Origin: SSSZ01 sp036732025
GTDB taxonomy: Bacteria; Pseudomonadota; Gammaproteobacteria; Burkholderiales; Rhodocyclaceae
Assembly: GCA_036732025.1 (NCBI GenBank)
Contig: DAINDE010000009.1
Coordinates: 23,668-87,667, forward strand
Direction of reading: 5' to 3'
Length of the DNA: 64,000 nt
The position numbers and the translations under genes are program-made. Of this stretch, positions 32,350 to 40,785 are shown piece by piece. Position 1 is the first letter of the stretch; each line of letters opens with the position of its first letter. The notes beneath the pieces were generated by a model. That model was not told the DNA's origin. It saw only the letters and a program-made list of their open reading frames with translations, and did no database searches.

Positions 32350-34446
32350 TCAGCGCCGGCCGTACAGTTCGAAGCGGCCGATCAGGGAGTCGAGCTGGCG
32401 GGCGGTGGCCAGCAATTCGTCGGCGGCGCTGCGGGCGGCGGTGGCCGCCCCGGTGTTGCGCTCGATGAGGTCGGTGATGCGCTGCATGCTGTTGGCCACT
32501 TCCTCGCTGGCGACGCCCTGCTGGCGGGCAGCTTCCGAAATGTGCCCGGCCATGGCGGCAACCTGCTGGCTGCTGGCGGTGATGCTGTCCAGGCCGGCAA
32601 CGCTGTCGCGCAGGGAGCCGACGCCGGTTTCCACTTCCCGCGCCGCCACGTCCATGCCGCTCACCGCCTGCTGCGTCACCGCCTCGATCTCGCCGACGGT
32701 GGCCGCGATGTCGGCGGTGGAGGCGGTGGTGCGTTCGGCGAGCTTCCTCACTTCGTCGGCCACCACCGCGAAGCCCCGGCCCTGCTCTCCGGCCCGGGCC
32801 GCCTCGATGGCGGCGTTGAGGGCGAGGAGGTTGGTCTGGCTGGCGATTTCGGCGATGACCCGGGTGATGTCGCCGATCTTCTGGATGGAACGGCTCAGCG
32901 CGTCGATGGTGCCGCTGGAGCCCTGGACCGCTTCCACCACCCGGCCGGTGGCGTCCATGCTCTGCCGGATCTTGCCGTTGCTTTCCGCCACCAGGTCCTG
33001 GGCGTTGCGCGCCGCCAGCGCCGTTTCCTGGGCGTTGGCCGCGACTTCCTGCACCGACTGGCTGAATTCTTCGGTGGCGGCGGCGACGCCCTCGACGCTG
33101 GCCTGCTGCTCGCCCGACTGGGCGGCGACCGCCTGCATCTGCGCTTCGAGCTGGCGGCTGCGCTCGTCGATGGCGCGGGAGGCGCTGCCGATTTCGTCGA
33201 GCATGGCCTTGAGGGTGCCCTGCATGATGGCCAGGTTGCCCAGCAGTTGCCCCGTTTCGTCGCGCCCGGAAATGTCGATGTCGTCGGTGAGGCGGCCTTC
33301 GGCGATGCGCTCGAAGTGGCCGATGGCGCGCCGGATGGGGCGTCCGATGGCGGCCGCCAGGAGGCCGCCGCCGACGGCGGCGAAGAGGAGCGCGAGGGCG
33401 GTGAGGGTGACGGACAGGTTGCGCAGGGTGCCGTAGCGGCCTTCCGCCGCCTGGAAGTCCCGTTCGGCGCCGGCGGCGAATTCCTGGACGAGGGCCTCGG
33501 CGTCCTTGCGCATGGCAGCGTAAAGCGGGTTGATGTGCAGCAGCAGGGTCTCGTTGGCCTTCAGGAACTGCCCGGCCTTGAGCTGCTCGCGGGCGACGTT
33601 CACGCCCTCCCGGGAGAAGCGCTCCCGGGTTTCCCCGAACTGGGCGAGGAGGGCCGCTTCCTTTTCCGTCAGGGGCAGCTTGCGCAGTTCCTCGAGGAGG
33701 CTGTTGATCTCCTGGCGGTTCTTCAGGGTGTTCTCGATGTGCAGGTCGAGGGCGTGGTCGTGCAGCCGGGCGTTGGGGTGGGTGGGGTCGTGCTGGAGGC
33801 CGAGCATGATCTGGGCGCGGTTGTCGCCGAGCAGGAAGCTGATGCGGCCGACGAGGTCGGAGGGAATCAGCTTCTGCCGGTACATGCTTTCCAGTTGCCG
33901 GTTGCTTTCCGTCAGGCCGGCGAGGTTGGCGGCCGCCAGGATCGCCATGACCATGGCCAGGGCGCCGGTCACGGCCCACAGGCGGGCGCGCAGGGAAAGG
34001 GGGGCGAGGAAGCCGCGGCCGCCGGGGAGCTTGCCGTTGCCCTGGCGCAGACGGGCGTACAGGGCCTCGGCGTCGGCTACCTGGCTACGCTCCGGCGGGG
34101 TGCGCACCGACATGTAGCCGGTGACCACGCCGTCCTTCTTGAGCGGCACCACCAGGGCCTGGACCCAGTAGAAATCGCCGTTCTTGCAGCGGTTCTTGAC
34201 CAGCCCCCGCCAGGGCATGCCGGCCTTGACCGTCCGCCAGAGGTCGGCGAAGGCGGCCGGCGGCATGTCCGGATGGCGCACGATGTTGTGGTTCTGGCCC
34301 AGGAGTTCCTCCCGGGAAAAGCCGCTGATGGCGATGAAGGCATCGTTGGCGTAGGTTATCGCCCCCTTGAGGTCGGTTTTCGAGACGAGGTAGCAGTTGG
34401 GCGGGAAGAGGGCTTCGTGTTGGGTGACGGGTTGGTTGTTTTTCAT
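32350..34446 (-). CDS. Aer-like PAS-containing methyl-accepting chemotaxis receptor
   Basis: A 698-residue receptor. A cytosolic N-terminal PAS domain (about 15-120) with DLKGAITYANDAFIAISGFSREEL and the NIVRHPDMP segment resembles Aer, the FAD-dependent energy-taxis sensor. Two transmembrane helices (about 158-178 and 355-378) flank a helical periplasmic region of about 175 residues that Aer itself lacks, then HAMP and a signalling domain with the conserved hairpin IASQTNLLALNAAIEAARAGEQGRGFAVVADEVRKLAERT. It probably steers motility by redox state plus a second periplasmic signal. Confidence 0.9.
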   Translation of the reverse strand: MKNNQPVTQHEALFPPNCYLVSKTDLKGAITYANDAFIAISGFSREELLGQNHNIVRHPDMPPAAFADLWRTVKAGMPWRGLVKNRCKNGDFYWVQALVVPLKKDGVVTGYMSVRTPPERSQVADAEALYARLRQGNGKLPGGRGFLAPLSLRARLWAVTGALAMVMAILAAANLAGLTESNRQLESMYRQKLIPSDLVGRISFLLGDNRAQIMLGLQHDPTHPNARLHDHALDLHIENTLKNRQEINSLLEELRKLPLTEKEAALLAQFGETRERFSREGVNVAREQLKAGQFLKANETLLLHINPLYAAMRKDAEALVQEFAAGAERDFQAAEGRYGTLRNLSVTLTALALLFAAVGGGLLAAAIGRPIRRAIGHFERIAEGRLTDDIDISGRDETGQLLGNLAIMQGTLKAMLDEIGSASRAIDERSRQLEAQMQAVAAQSGEQQASVEGVAAATEEFSQSVQEVAANAQETALAARNAQDLVAESNGKIRQSMDATGRVVEAVQGSSGTIDALSRSIQKIGDITRVIAEIASQTNLLALNAAIEAARAGEQGRGFAVVADEVRKLAERTTASTADIAATVGEIEAVTQQAVSGMDVAAREVETGVGSLRDSVAGLDSITASSQQVAAMAGHISEAARQQGVASEEVANSMQRITDLIERNTGAATAARSAADELLATARQLDSLIGRFELYGRR

Positions 34447-34520
34447 CGGGTTGGGGGGGGCTATCTGTTATTGGAATGTGTGTATATGGTGTCCATTCCT
34501 GCACTGACACCAGGGTTATT

Positions 34521-35381
34521 ATGACGAAAGACCTAATTTGTGCAACTGCGGAAATCGCCCGGGCCGCCGCGCTGATCGGCGAAGCGGACGGTCTGCTCGT
34601 CACCGCCGGCGCCGGAATGGGTGTCGATTCCGGCCTGCCCGACTTTCGTGGGCGGGAGGGCTTCTGGCGGGCCTACCCGGCCCTGGCCCGGGCCCGCATC
34701 GACTTCGAGGAGGCGGCCTGCCCCGCCACCTTCCGCCGCGACGCCCGCCTCGCCTGGGGTTTCTATGGCCATCGCCTGGCCCTCTACCGGCGCACCGTGC
34801 CCCATGCGGGCTTCGCCATCCTGCGGCGCTGGGCCGAGGGCCGTCCCCGGGGGGGCTTCGTGTTCACCAGCAACGTCGATGGCCAGTTCGGCCGGGCTGG
34901 CTTCGACCCCCGGCGCCTTTGCGAGATCCACGGCTCCATTCATCACCTGCAGTGCCTAGAACCGTGCAGTGACCGCATCTGGGGCGCCGACGACATCCAG
35001 CCGGAGGTGGACGACGAGAACTGCCGTCTGCTGTCCGACTTGCCCCACTGCCCCCGCTGCGGCGGGCTGGCGCGGCCCAACATCCTCATGTTCGGCGACG
35101 GCGGCTGGGTGGCGGAACGGACCCGCCGCCAGCAGGCCCGGCTGGAGGCCTGGCTGCGGGAGACGGAAAACCCGGTGGTGGTGGAGCTGGGAGCCGGCAC
35201 CCAGGTGCCGACGGTACGCTGGTTCGGCGAAAGCCTGGGGGCGCCGCTGGTCCGCATCAACCCCGACGAGCCGGCAGTCGCCAGTGCCCGCAGCGTGGGC
35301 ATCCGGGCCGGGGCGCTGGCGGCGCTGGGGGCCATCGACCAGGCCCTCGGCGGGCCGCTTCCGGTCGCGCCTCAGGCCTGA
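34521..35381 (+). CDS. Sir2-family NAD-dependent protein deacylase
   Basis: A 286-residue sirtuin. NAD-binding and catalytic motifs are in place: GAGMGVDSGLPDFRG, TSNVDGQF, the catalytic His in EIHGSIHHLQC, and a zinc site formed by C-x-x-x-C (LQCLEPC) and CPRCGG. The C-terminal Rossmann part has ELGAGTQVPTVRWF and RINPDEP. This is the longer bacterial type, not CobB-like. The leader contains a GGTGTC/GACACC inverted repeat (about 34489-34512) that could be a regulator site. Confidence 0.88.
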   Translation: MTKDLICATAEIARAAALIGEADGLLVTAGAGMGVDSGLPDFRGREGFWRAYPALARARIDFEEAACPATFRRDARLAWGFYGHRLALYRRTVPHAGFAILRRWAEGRPRGGFVFTSNVDGQFGRAGFDPRRLCEIHGSIHHLQCLEPCSDRIWGADDIQPEVDDENCRLLSDLPHCPRCGGLARPNILMFGDGGWVAERTRRQQARLEAWLRETENPVVVELGAGTQVPTVRWFGESLGAPLVRINPDEPAVASARSVGIRAGALAALGAIDQALGGPLPVAPQA

Positions 35382-35484
35382 TGCGTCGATCAGAAACAGC
35401 GCGTTGGCGGCCCGGGGAATTCCCCCTACTCCGCCATGGCGTGAAGGCGTAGGATGCTATTCGCTTGTCAATCAGCGGGTATTC

Positions 35485-38400
35485 ATGTTCTCCCATTTGC
35501 GTAGCCGGCTGTGGCTGCTCATCGCCATCTCCATCCTGCCCCTGGCGCTGTACTCGCTGTACAGCTACCAGGAGCAGCGGGTTGCCGCCATCGCCGAGAT
35601 GGAGAGGGATCTCCGCCAGTTCATCCGCACCGTGCGGCTGGAGGAAGGCCACCTGGTCAGCGATACCCGCAACCTGCTGCGCATCATGGCCAACGCCAAC
35701 GATCTGCAGCACCTCGATCCTGCCGAATGTTCGGGGCTGGCGGCCCGGCTGGCGGCGACCCAGAGGAATTACGCCAATTTCGGCGCCGCGCTGCCCGACG
35801 GCAAGCTGTTCTGCTCCGCCGTTTCCATGCCGGATCCGGTCGATGTCGGCGACCGGGTCTGGTTCCGGGAGGCCGTGGCCAGCGGCGACTTCACCACCGG
35901 CGGCTTCATTGTCGGCCGCGTTTCCGGTGCGCCCGCCCTGGCCTTCAGCCTGCCCATGCGCGACGCCGACGGGCAGATCCGGGCGGTGCTGTTCGCCTCC
36001 ACCGGGTTCGCCTGGCTGGAAACCCTGGTGCGGGCCATCGAGTTGCCGGCTCAGGGGCACGTCTACATCGCCGACAAGGCGGGGCGGGTCTATGCCCGCT
36101 TCCCCGCCGACGGTTCCGTCGTCGGCGCGCCCCTGCCGGACACAGCGTTGGGTGACCATGTCCGGGGCGGGCCCGGCGAAGGCCTGATCTCCCTGCCCGG
36201 TTGTGGGGGCGAATGTCTGTATAGCGTCTCGCCGCTCCAGTCCAGCCGCGGCGACCTCTACCTGGTGGTGGGCACCCCCCGCGACCTGGTCCTGGCGGAT
36301 GTGAACCGCCGCTTCACCCTCCAGCTTTTCGTCCTGGCGCTGGTGGCGGCGCTTTCCTTCCTGGGGGCGCGCTGGCTGGTGCAGCGAAGCCTGGTCAACT
36401 GGGCCGAGCGCCTGGTGGCGACCACCCGCCGCTTCGGCGACGGCCTGTTCGGGGAACGGGTGGCGGAGCCCAGTTCCATCCAGGAATTGAAGGAAATCGA
36501 CGACAGCTTCAACGCCATGGCCGACAGCCTGGTCAGCGCCGACGCCGTGCTGCGCAAGGCCAAGGATCGTTTCGAGGCGATGGCGACGACGGTGCCCGGG
36601 GTGCTCTACGAGTATGTCCCCCATGCCGAGGGCGGGGGCACCTTCCGCTACATCAGCCCCCGCTGCCAGGAGATGTTCGGCTATTCCGCCGAAGCCATCG
36701 AGTCCGATCCGGGGCTCCTCTGGCGCCGGGTCCACCCCGAGGATGTGGACGCCCTGCGCCGCGAGGAGCGCGAGGCCATCCGTCTGGGGCGGCCCTTCCA
36801 GGCTCTGGCGCGCATGCTGACCGCCGAGGGGGAAGTGAAGTGGATCCAGATGCAGTCATGCCGCGGCGAGCAGAGCCAGGGCGGGGTGCCGGTGTGGTAC
36901 GGCATCCTCCTCGACGTCACCGCCCGCCAACAGGCCGAAGCCCAGTTGCGCAAGCTGTCGCTGGCCGTCGAACAGAGCCCCTTGAGCATCGTCGTGACCG
37001 ACGCCGACGCCAACATCGAGTACGTCAATGAAGCCTTCGTCGCCTGCTCCGGCTACGGCCGGGACGAGGCGATCGGCCGCAACCCGCGCTTCCTCGCCTC
37101 CGGCCGCACGCCCCGGGAAACCTACGCGGCCCTGTGGCGCACCCTGGCGGCCGGGCAGGCGTGGAAGGGGGAATTCATCAACCGGCGCAAGGACGGCTCC
37201 GAATACGACGAGCTGGTGAAGATCGCACCGGTGCGGGGGCCGGACGGGCGGGTCACCCACTTCGTCTCCATCCAGGAAGACATCACCGTGCGCAAGGCGC
37301 TGGCCGCCGAACTGGACATGCATCGCCACCACCTGCAGGACCTGGTGGACGAGCGCACCCGCCAATTGCAGGAGGCCAACGCCCAACTGGCGGTCAAGGC
37401 CCGGGAGGTGGCCGAGCTCAACGCCGCCCTGCGGGAGCGGGCCGACGAGGCGGAGGCGGCGACCCAGGCCAAGAGCGCCTTCCTGGCCAACATGAGCCAC
37501 GAGATCCGGACGCCCATGAACGCCATCGTCGGCCTCGTCCACATGCTCCGGCGCAGCCCCCTCTCCGCCGAGCAGGCGGAACGCCTGGACAAGATCGGCG
37601 ACGCTTCCGACCACCTGCTGGCGGTCATCAACGACATCCTCGACCTCTCCAAGATCGAGGCCGGGAAGCTGTCGCTGGAAGCGGCCCCCTTCGATCTGGC
37701 CGGCGTGCTGGAGCGGGTGGCCGGCCTGGTCGGCGAGCGGGCGCGGGCCAAGGGCCTGGAATTCCGCCTGGAAACCGAGGGACTGCCCCGCCGGGTCGTC
37801 GGCGACGCCACGCGGTTGGCGCAACTGCTCCTCAATTACGTGGGCAACGCCATCAAATTCACCGAGCGGGGCCAGGTAGTGCTCTCGGGGCGGGTGGAGG
37901 CCGAGGGGGGACACGATGTGCGGCTGCGCTTCGAAGTGGCCGATACCGGTATCGGCCTGACGCCGGAGCAGGTGGAGCGGTTGTTCGCCCCCTTCGAGCA
38001 GGGGGACTCGTCCACCACGCGCCGCTACGGCGGAACCGGCCTGGGGCTGGCCATCAACCGGCATCTGGCCCGCCTCATGGGCGGCGACGTGGGAGCGCGC
38101 GGCGAGCCCGGCCGGGGCAGCGTCTTCTGGGCGACGGTGCGCCTGGGGCGGGAGGCCGGCGAGGTGCCGGCGCTGCCTCCTGCCGCCGAGCAGCCGCCGC
38201 CGGCCGCGGTTGGCCACTGTCGCGGCCGCCGCCTGCTGCTGGTGGAAGACAATGCCATCAACCGTGAAGTGGCGCTGGAGCTGTTGAGCGACCTCGGCTG
38301 CGCCATCGACGTGGCGGAAAACGGCCGCGAAGCGGTGGAGCGTGCCGCGGCGACGGCCTACGACCTCATTCTCATGGACGTGCAGATGCCGGTGATGGAC

Positions 38401-38634
38401 GGGCTGGAGGCCACCCGGCGCATCCGCGCCCTGCCCGGCCGCGAAGCCACGCCCATCCTGGCCATGACCGCCAACGCCTTCGGCGAGGATCGGGCCCAGT
38501 GCCTGGCGGCGGGCATGAACGACCACGTGGCCAAGCCGGTGGATCCGGAGCGGCTCTGCGCCACGGTGGCCCGCTGGCTAGGCCAGGCGGGCGGCGTGGG
38601 TGCGCAGCAGGCCGACGAAGTCCGTCCGCGATAG
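35485..38634 (+). CDS. Hybrid sensor histidine kinase (dCache-HAMP-PAS-PAS-HisKA-HATPase-REC)
   Basis: A 1049-residue membrane kinase. One helix at 8-25 and another near 275-295 enclose a double-Cache-like periplasmic sensor (WFREAVASGDFTTGGFIVG segment). HAMP, two PAS domains with PAC (second near 490-610), a coiled-coil, HisKA with NMSHEIRTPMNAIVGL (phospho-His), HATPase with NYVGNAIKFTERG and GGTGLGLAI, and a receiver with VEDNAIN and the phospho-Asp in LILMDVQMPVMDG. No Hpt is seen. The 3' end overlaps the convergent response-regulator gene by 57 bases. Partner and signal are unknown. Confidence 0.92.
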   Translation: MFSHLRSRLWLLIAISILPLALYSLYSYQEQRVAAIAEMERDLRQFIRTVRLEEGHLVSDTRNLLRIMANANDLQHLDPAECSGLAARLAATQRNYANFGAALPDGKLFCSAVSMPDPVDVGDRVWFREAVASGDFTTGGFIVGRVSGAPALAFSLPMRDADGQIRAVLFASTGFAWLETLVRAIELPAQGHVYIADKAGRVYARFPADGSVVGAPLPDTALGDHVRGGPGEGLISLPGCGGECLYSVSPLQSSRGDLYLVVGTPRDLVLADVNRRFTLQLFVLALVAALSFLGARWLVQRSLVNWAERLVATTRRFGDGLFGERVAEPSSIQELKEIDDSFNAMADSLVSADAVLRKAKDRFEAMATTVPGVLYEYVPHAEGGGTFRYISPRCQEMFGYSAEAIESDPGLLWRRVHPEDVDALRREEREAIRLGRPFQALARMLTAEGEVKWIQMQSCRGEQSQGGVPVWYGILLDVTARQQAEAQLRKLSLAVEQSPLSIVVTDADANIEYVNEAFVACSGYGRDEAIGRNPRFLASGRTPRETYAALWRTLAAGQAWKGEFINRRKDGSEYDELVKIAPVRGPDGRVTHFVSIQEDITVRKALAAELDMHRHHLQDLVDERTRQLQEANAQLAVKAREVAELNAALRERADEAEAATQAKSAFLANMSHEIRTPMNAIVGLVHMLRRSPLSAEQAERLDKIGDASDHLLAVINDILDLSKIEAGKLSLEAAPFDLAGVLERVAGLVGERARAKGLEFRLETEGLPRRVVGDATRLAQLLLNYVGNAIKFTERGQVVLSGRVEAEGGHDVRLRFEVADTGIGLTPEQVERLFAPFEQGDSSTTRRYGGTGLGLAINRHLARLMGGDVGARGEPGRGSVFWATVRLGREAGEVPALPPAAEQPPPAAVGHCRGRRLLLVEDNAINREVALELLSDLGCAIDVAENGREAVERAAATAYDLILMDVQMPVMDGLEATRRIRALPGREATPILAMTANAFGEDRAQCLAAGMNDHVAKPVDPERLCATVARWLGQAGGVGAQQADEVRPR

Positions 38635-40785
38635 CGGGTGGCAGAAGCGGTAGCCCTGCATGACGGTGCATCCCGAGCGCTGCAGGTAGCGTAGCTGGGC
38701 GTCGGTCTCGACGCCCTCGGCGACCAGGTGGAGGCCGAGGCCGCGGGCGATGGAAATGATTGCCAGGACCACCGGGTAATGCCCCTTCTCGCTGGCGATC
38801 TCGCGCACGAAGGACTGGTCGATCTTGATGGTATTGACCGGGAAGCGGTGCAGGTAGGCCAGGGACGAGTAGCCGGTGCCGAAATCGTCGATGGCGGTGC
38901 TGACGCCCAGGCCGTGCAGGCGGTTGAGCTGCTCGATGGCGTGCTGGGGGTTGCGGATGCAGATGTTCTCGGTGATCTCGATTTCCAGGCGCTCCGGGGC
39001 GATCTGGTGCCGGCGCAGGGTTTCCTGCATGCGCTCCACGAACTCGCCCCGGTCGAGATACTGGGGCGAGGTGTTCAGCGCCAGGCGCAGCTTGCCGGCG
39101 CCGGCGGCCTCCCATTCCCGCAGATCGCGGCAGGCGGCCTCCAGCATCCAGTCGCTGATGGGCAGGATGAGGCCGGATTCCTCGGCGAAGGGCAGGAACT
39201 CGCCGGCGCTGAGCAGGCCGCGCTCCGGATGGTGCCAGCGCATCAGCCCCTCGGCGCCCACCACCTTGCCGGTGGCGACATCGACCTGGGGCTGGTAATA
39301 CATCTCCAGTTCGTCGTTCTCGATGGCCTTGCGCAGGCGCTTGTCGAGGGAAACCTTCTGGTGGACGTCCTCCAGCATGGCCGGGTCGAAGAAGCGCAGC
39401 CCGTCCTTGCCCTCGCCCTTGACCCGGTACATGGCGATGTCGGCGTGGCGCACCAGTTGTTCGCCGTCGTCGCCGTGGTGGGGATAGATGGCGATGCCGA
39501 TGCTGGCCGAGACGAAGACCTCCTGCTGGTCCAGGGCAAAGGGCTGGCGCAGGGCTTCGAGGATCTTGCGGGCCACCAGCTCGGCGTCGTCCCGGTCCCG
39601 CAGTTCCGGCAGTACCAGGGTGAATTCGTCGCCGCCGTGGCGGGCCAGGGTGTCCCCCCGCCGCAGGCAGAGCTTCAGGCGCGCCGCCACCTGCTGCAGC
39701 AACTGGTCGCCATTGATGTGGCCGAGGGAGTCGTTGACGATCTTGAAACGGTCAAGGTCCACGAACATCACCGCCAGTTCGGCGTTGTTGCGCTTGGCCT
39801 GGATGATGGCGAGCCCCAGGCGGTCCTGGAAGAGGATGCGGTTGGGCAGGTCGGTGAGGATGTCGTGGTAGGCCTGGTAGGACATCTGCTCCTCGGCCCG
39901 CTTGCGGTCGGTGACATCCCGGGCGACGCCGTAGGTGCCGAAGTACTCCCGGCGTTGCGGGCCATTGTCGGTGGAATAGATGCCCACCGAGTTGAAGGAG
40001 ACGGTCATCAGGGTCGTCTCGAAGCAGCGGCTGTCCTCGCGGCCGTTGACGCACTTCAGGCGCAGCTCGACGTTGCGGGTGGCGCGGTCCCCCGAGCGGC
40101 GCTCGTGGAAGACGTAGTGGGCGCGCTCCAGGTCTTCCTCGTGGACGATCAGGGAGTAGTGCTTGCCGATCAGGTCCGCCTTGGCGTAGCCCAGCAGTTG
40201 GCCGACCCGCTCGTTGATGAAGGTGAACTGCCCGTCGTGGTTGAGGGTGTAGATGATGTCCGGGGAGCTGTCGACCAGGTAGCGATAGAGTTTTTCCGAC
40301 GACTCCAGTTGCGCCGCGATGCGCTGGTTTTCCAGCGCCAGGCTGCGTTCCTGCAGGGCGTGCTCGATGGTGTTGAGCAGTTCCTCGCGGGGGTAGGGCT
40401 TGCGCAGGAAGTCGTAGGCGCCCCGCTTGAGGGCGCCGATGGCGGCCTCGATCTCGACGTCGCCGCTGAGGACGATGACGCGGGTGTCGATGCTGGTGGC
40501 CTTGATGAAATCCATGACGCCGTGGCCGCTGATGTCCGGCAGGCGCAGGTCGAGGAGGACCAGGTCGAAGCGGAGGCGGGCCAGCTGGGCGATGGCCTCC
40601 TCGCCGGTGGTGGCCGTCACCAGTTCCCAGCCGCGGTCGGCCAGCAGGTCGTGGAGGCTCTGCAGCAGGCGGGGCTCGTCGTCCACCAGGAGCAGGCGGG
40701 GGCGGAAGGCCGGCAGGCTGGCCGCCACTTCCCCGCAAAGCGCCTGTTTCAGTGCTGCCGCATCGTTGTCAGCCAAGCGATTCAT
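38578..40785 (-). CDS. Response regulator with PAS, GGDEF and EAL domains
   Basis: A 735-residue cytosolic protein: receiver (about 29-145; DDE, phospho-Asp in LVLLDLRLPDISG, Lys in FLRKPYP), PAS (about 165-295), GGDEF with an intact HGGDEF active site, and EAL. In the EAL domain the name motif reads AEGLMRW, ITEN and IDDFGTGYSS are kept, and NTS replaces NLS. It may be bifunctional for c-di-GMP. The start overlaps the stop of the HDOD-kinase gene (ATGA), strongly suggesting that this kinase phosphorylates it. Confidence 0.92.
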   Translation of the reverse strand: MNRLADNDAAALKQALCGEVAASLPAFRPRLLLVDDEPRLLQSLHDLLADRGWELVTATTGEEAIAQLARLRFDLVLLDLRLPDISGHGVMDFIKATSIDTRVIVLSGDVEIEAAIGALKRGAYDFLRKPYPREELLNTIEHALQERSLALENQRIAAQLESSEKLYRYLVDSSPDIIYTLNHDGQFTFINERVGQLLGYAKADLIGKHYSLIVHEEDLERAHYVFHERRSGDRATRNVELRLKCVNGREDSRCFETTLMTVSFNSVGIYSTDNGPQRREYFGTYGVARDVTDRKRAEEQMSYQAYHDILTDLPNRILFQDRLGLAIIQAKRNNAELAVMFVDLDRFKIVNDSLGHINGDQLLQQVAARLKLCLRRGDTLARHGGDEFTLVLPELRDRDDAELVARKILEALRQPFALDQQEVFVSASIGIAIYPHHGDDGEQLVRHADIAMYRVKGEGKDGLRFFDPAMLEDVHQKVSLDKRLRKAIENDELEMYYQPQVDVATGKVVGAEGLMRWHHPERGLLSAGEFLPFAEESGLILPISDWMLEAACRDLREWEAAGAGKLRLALNTSPQYLDRGEFVERMQETLRRHQIAPERLEIEITENICIRNPQHAIEQLNRLHGLGVSTAIDDFGTGYSSLAYLHRFPVNTIKIDQSFVREIASEKGHYPVVLAIISIARGLGLHLVAEGVETDAQLRYLQRSGCTVMQGYRFCHPLSRTDFVGLLRTHAARLA

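Noticed and set aside
30958..34524. 1188-codon plus-strand open frame across dacB and the receptor gene
   Set aside because: Both minus-strand genes have full family motifs; the plus frame is low-complexity Gly/Val/His typical of antisense frames.
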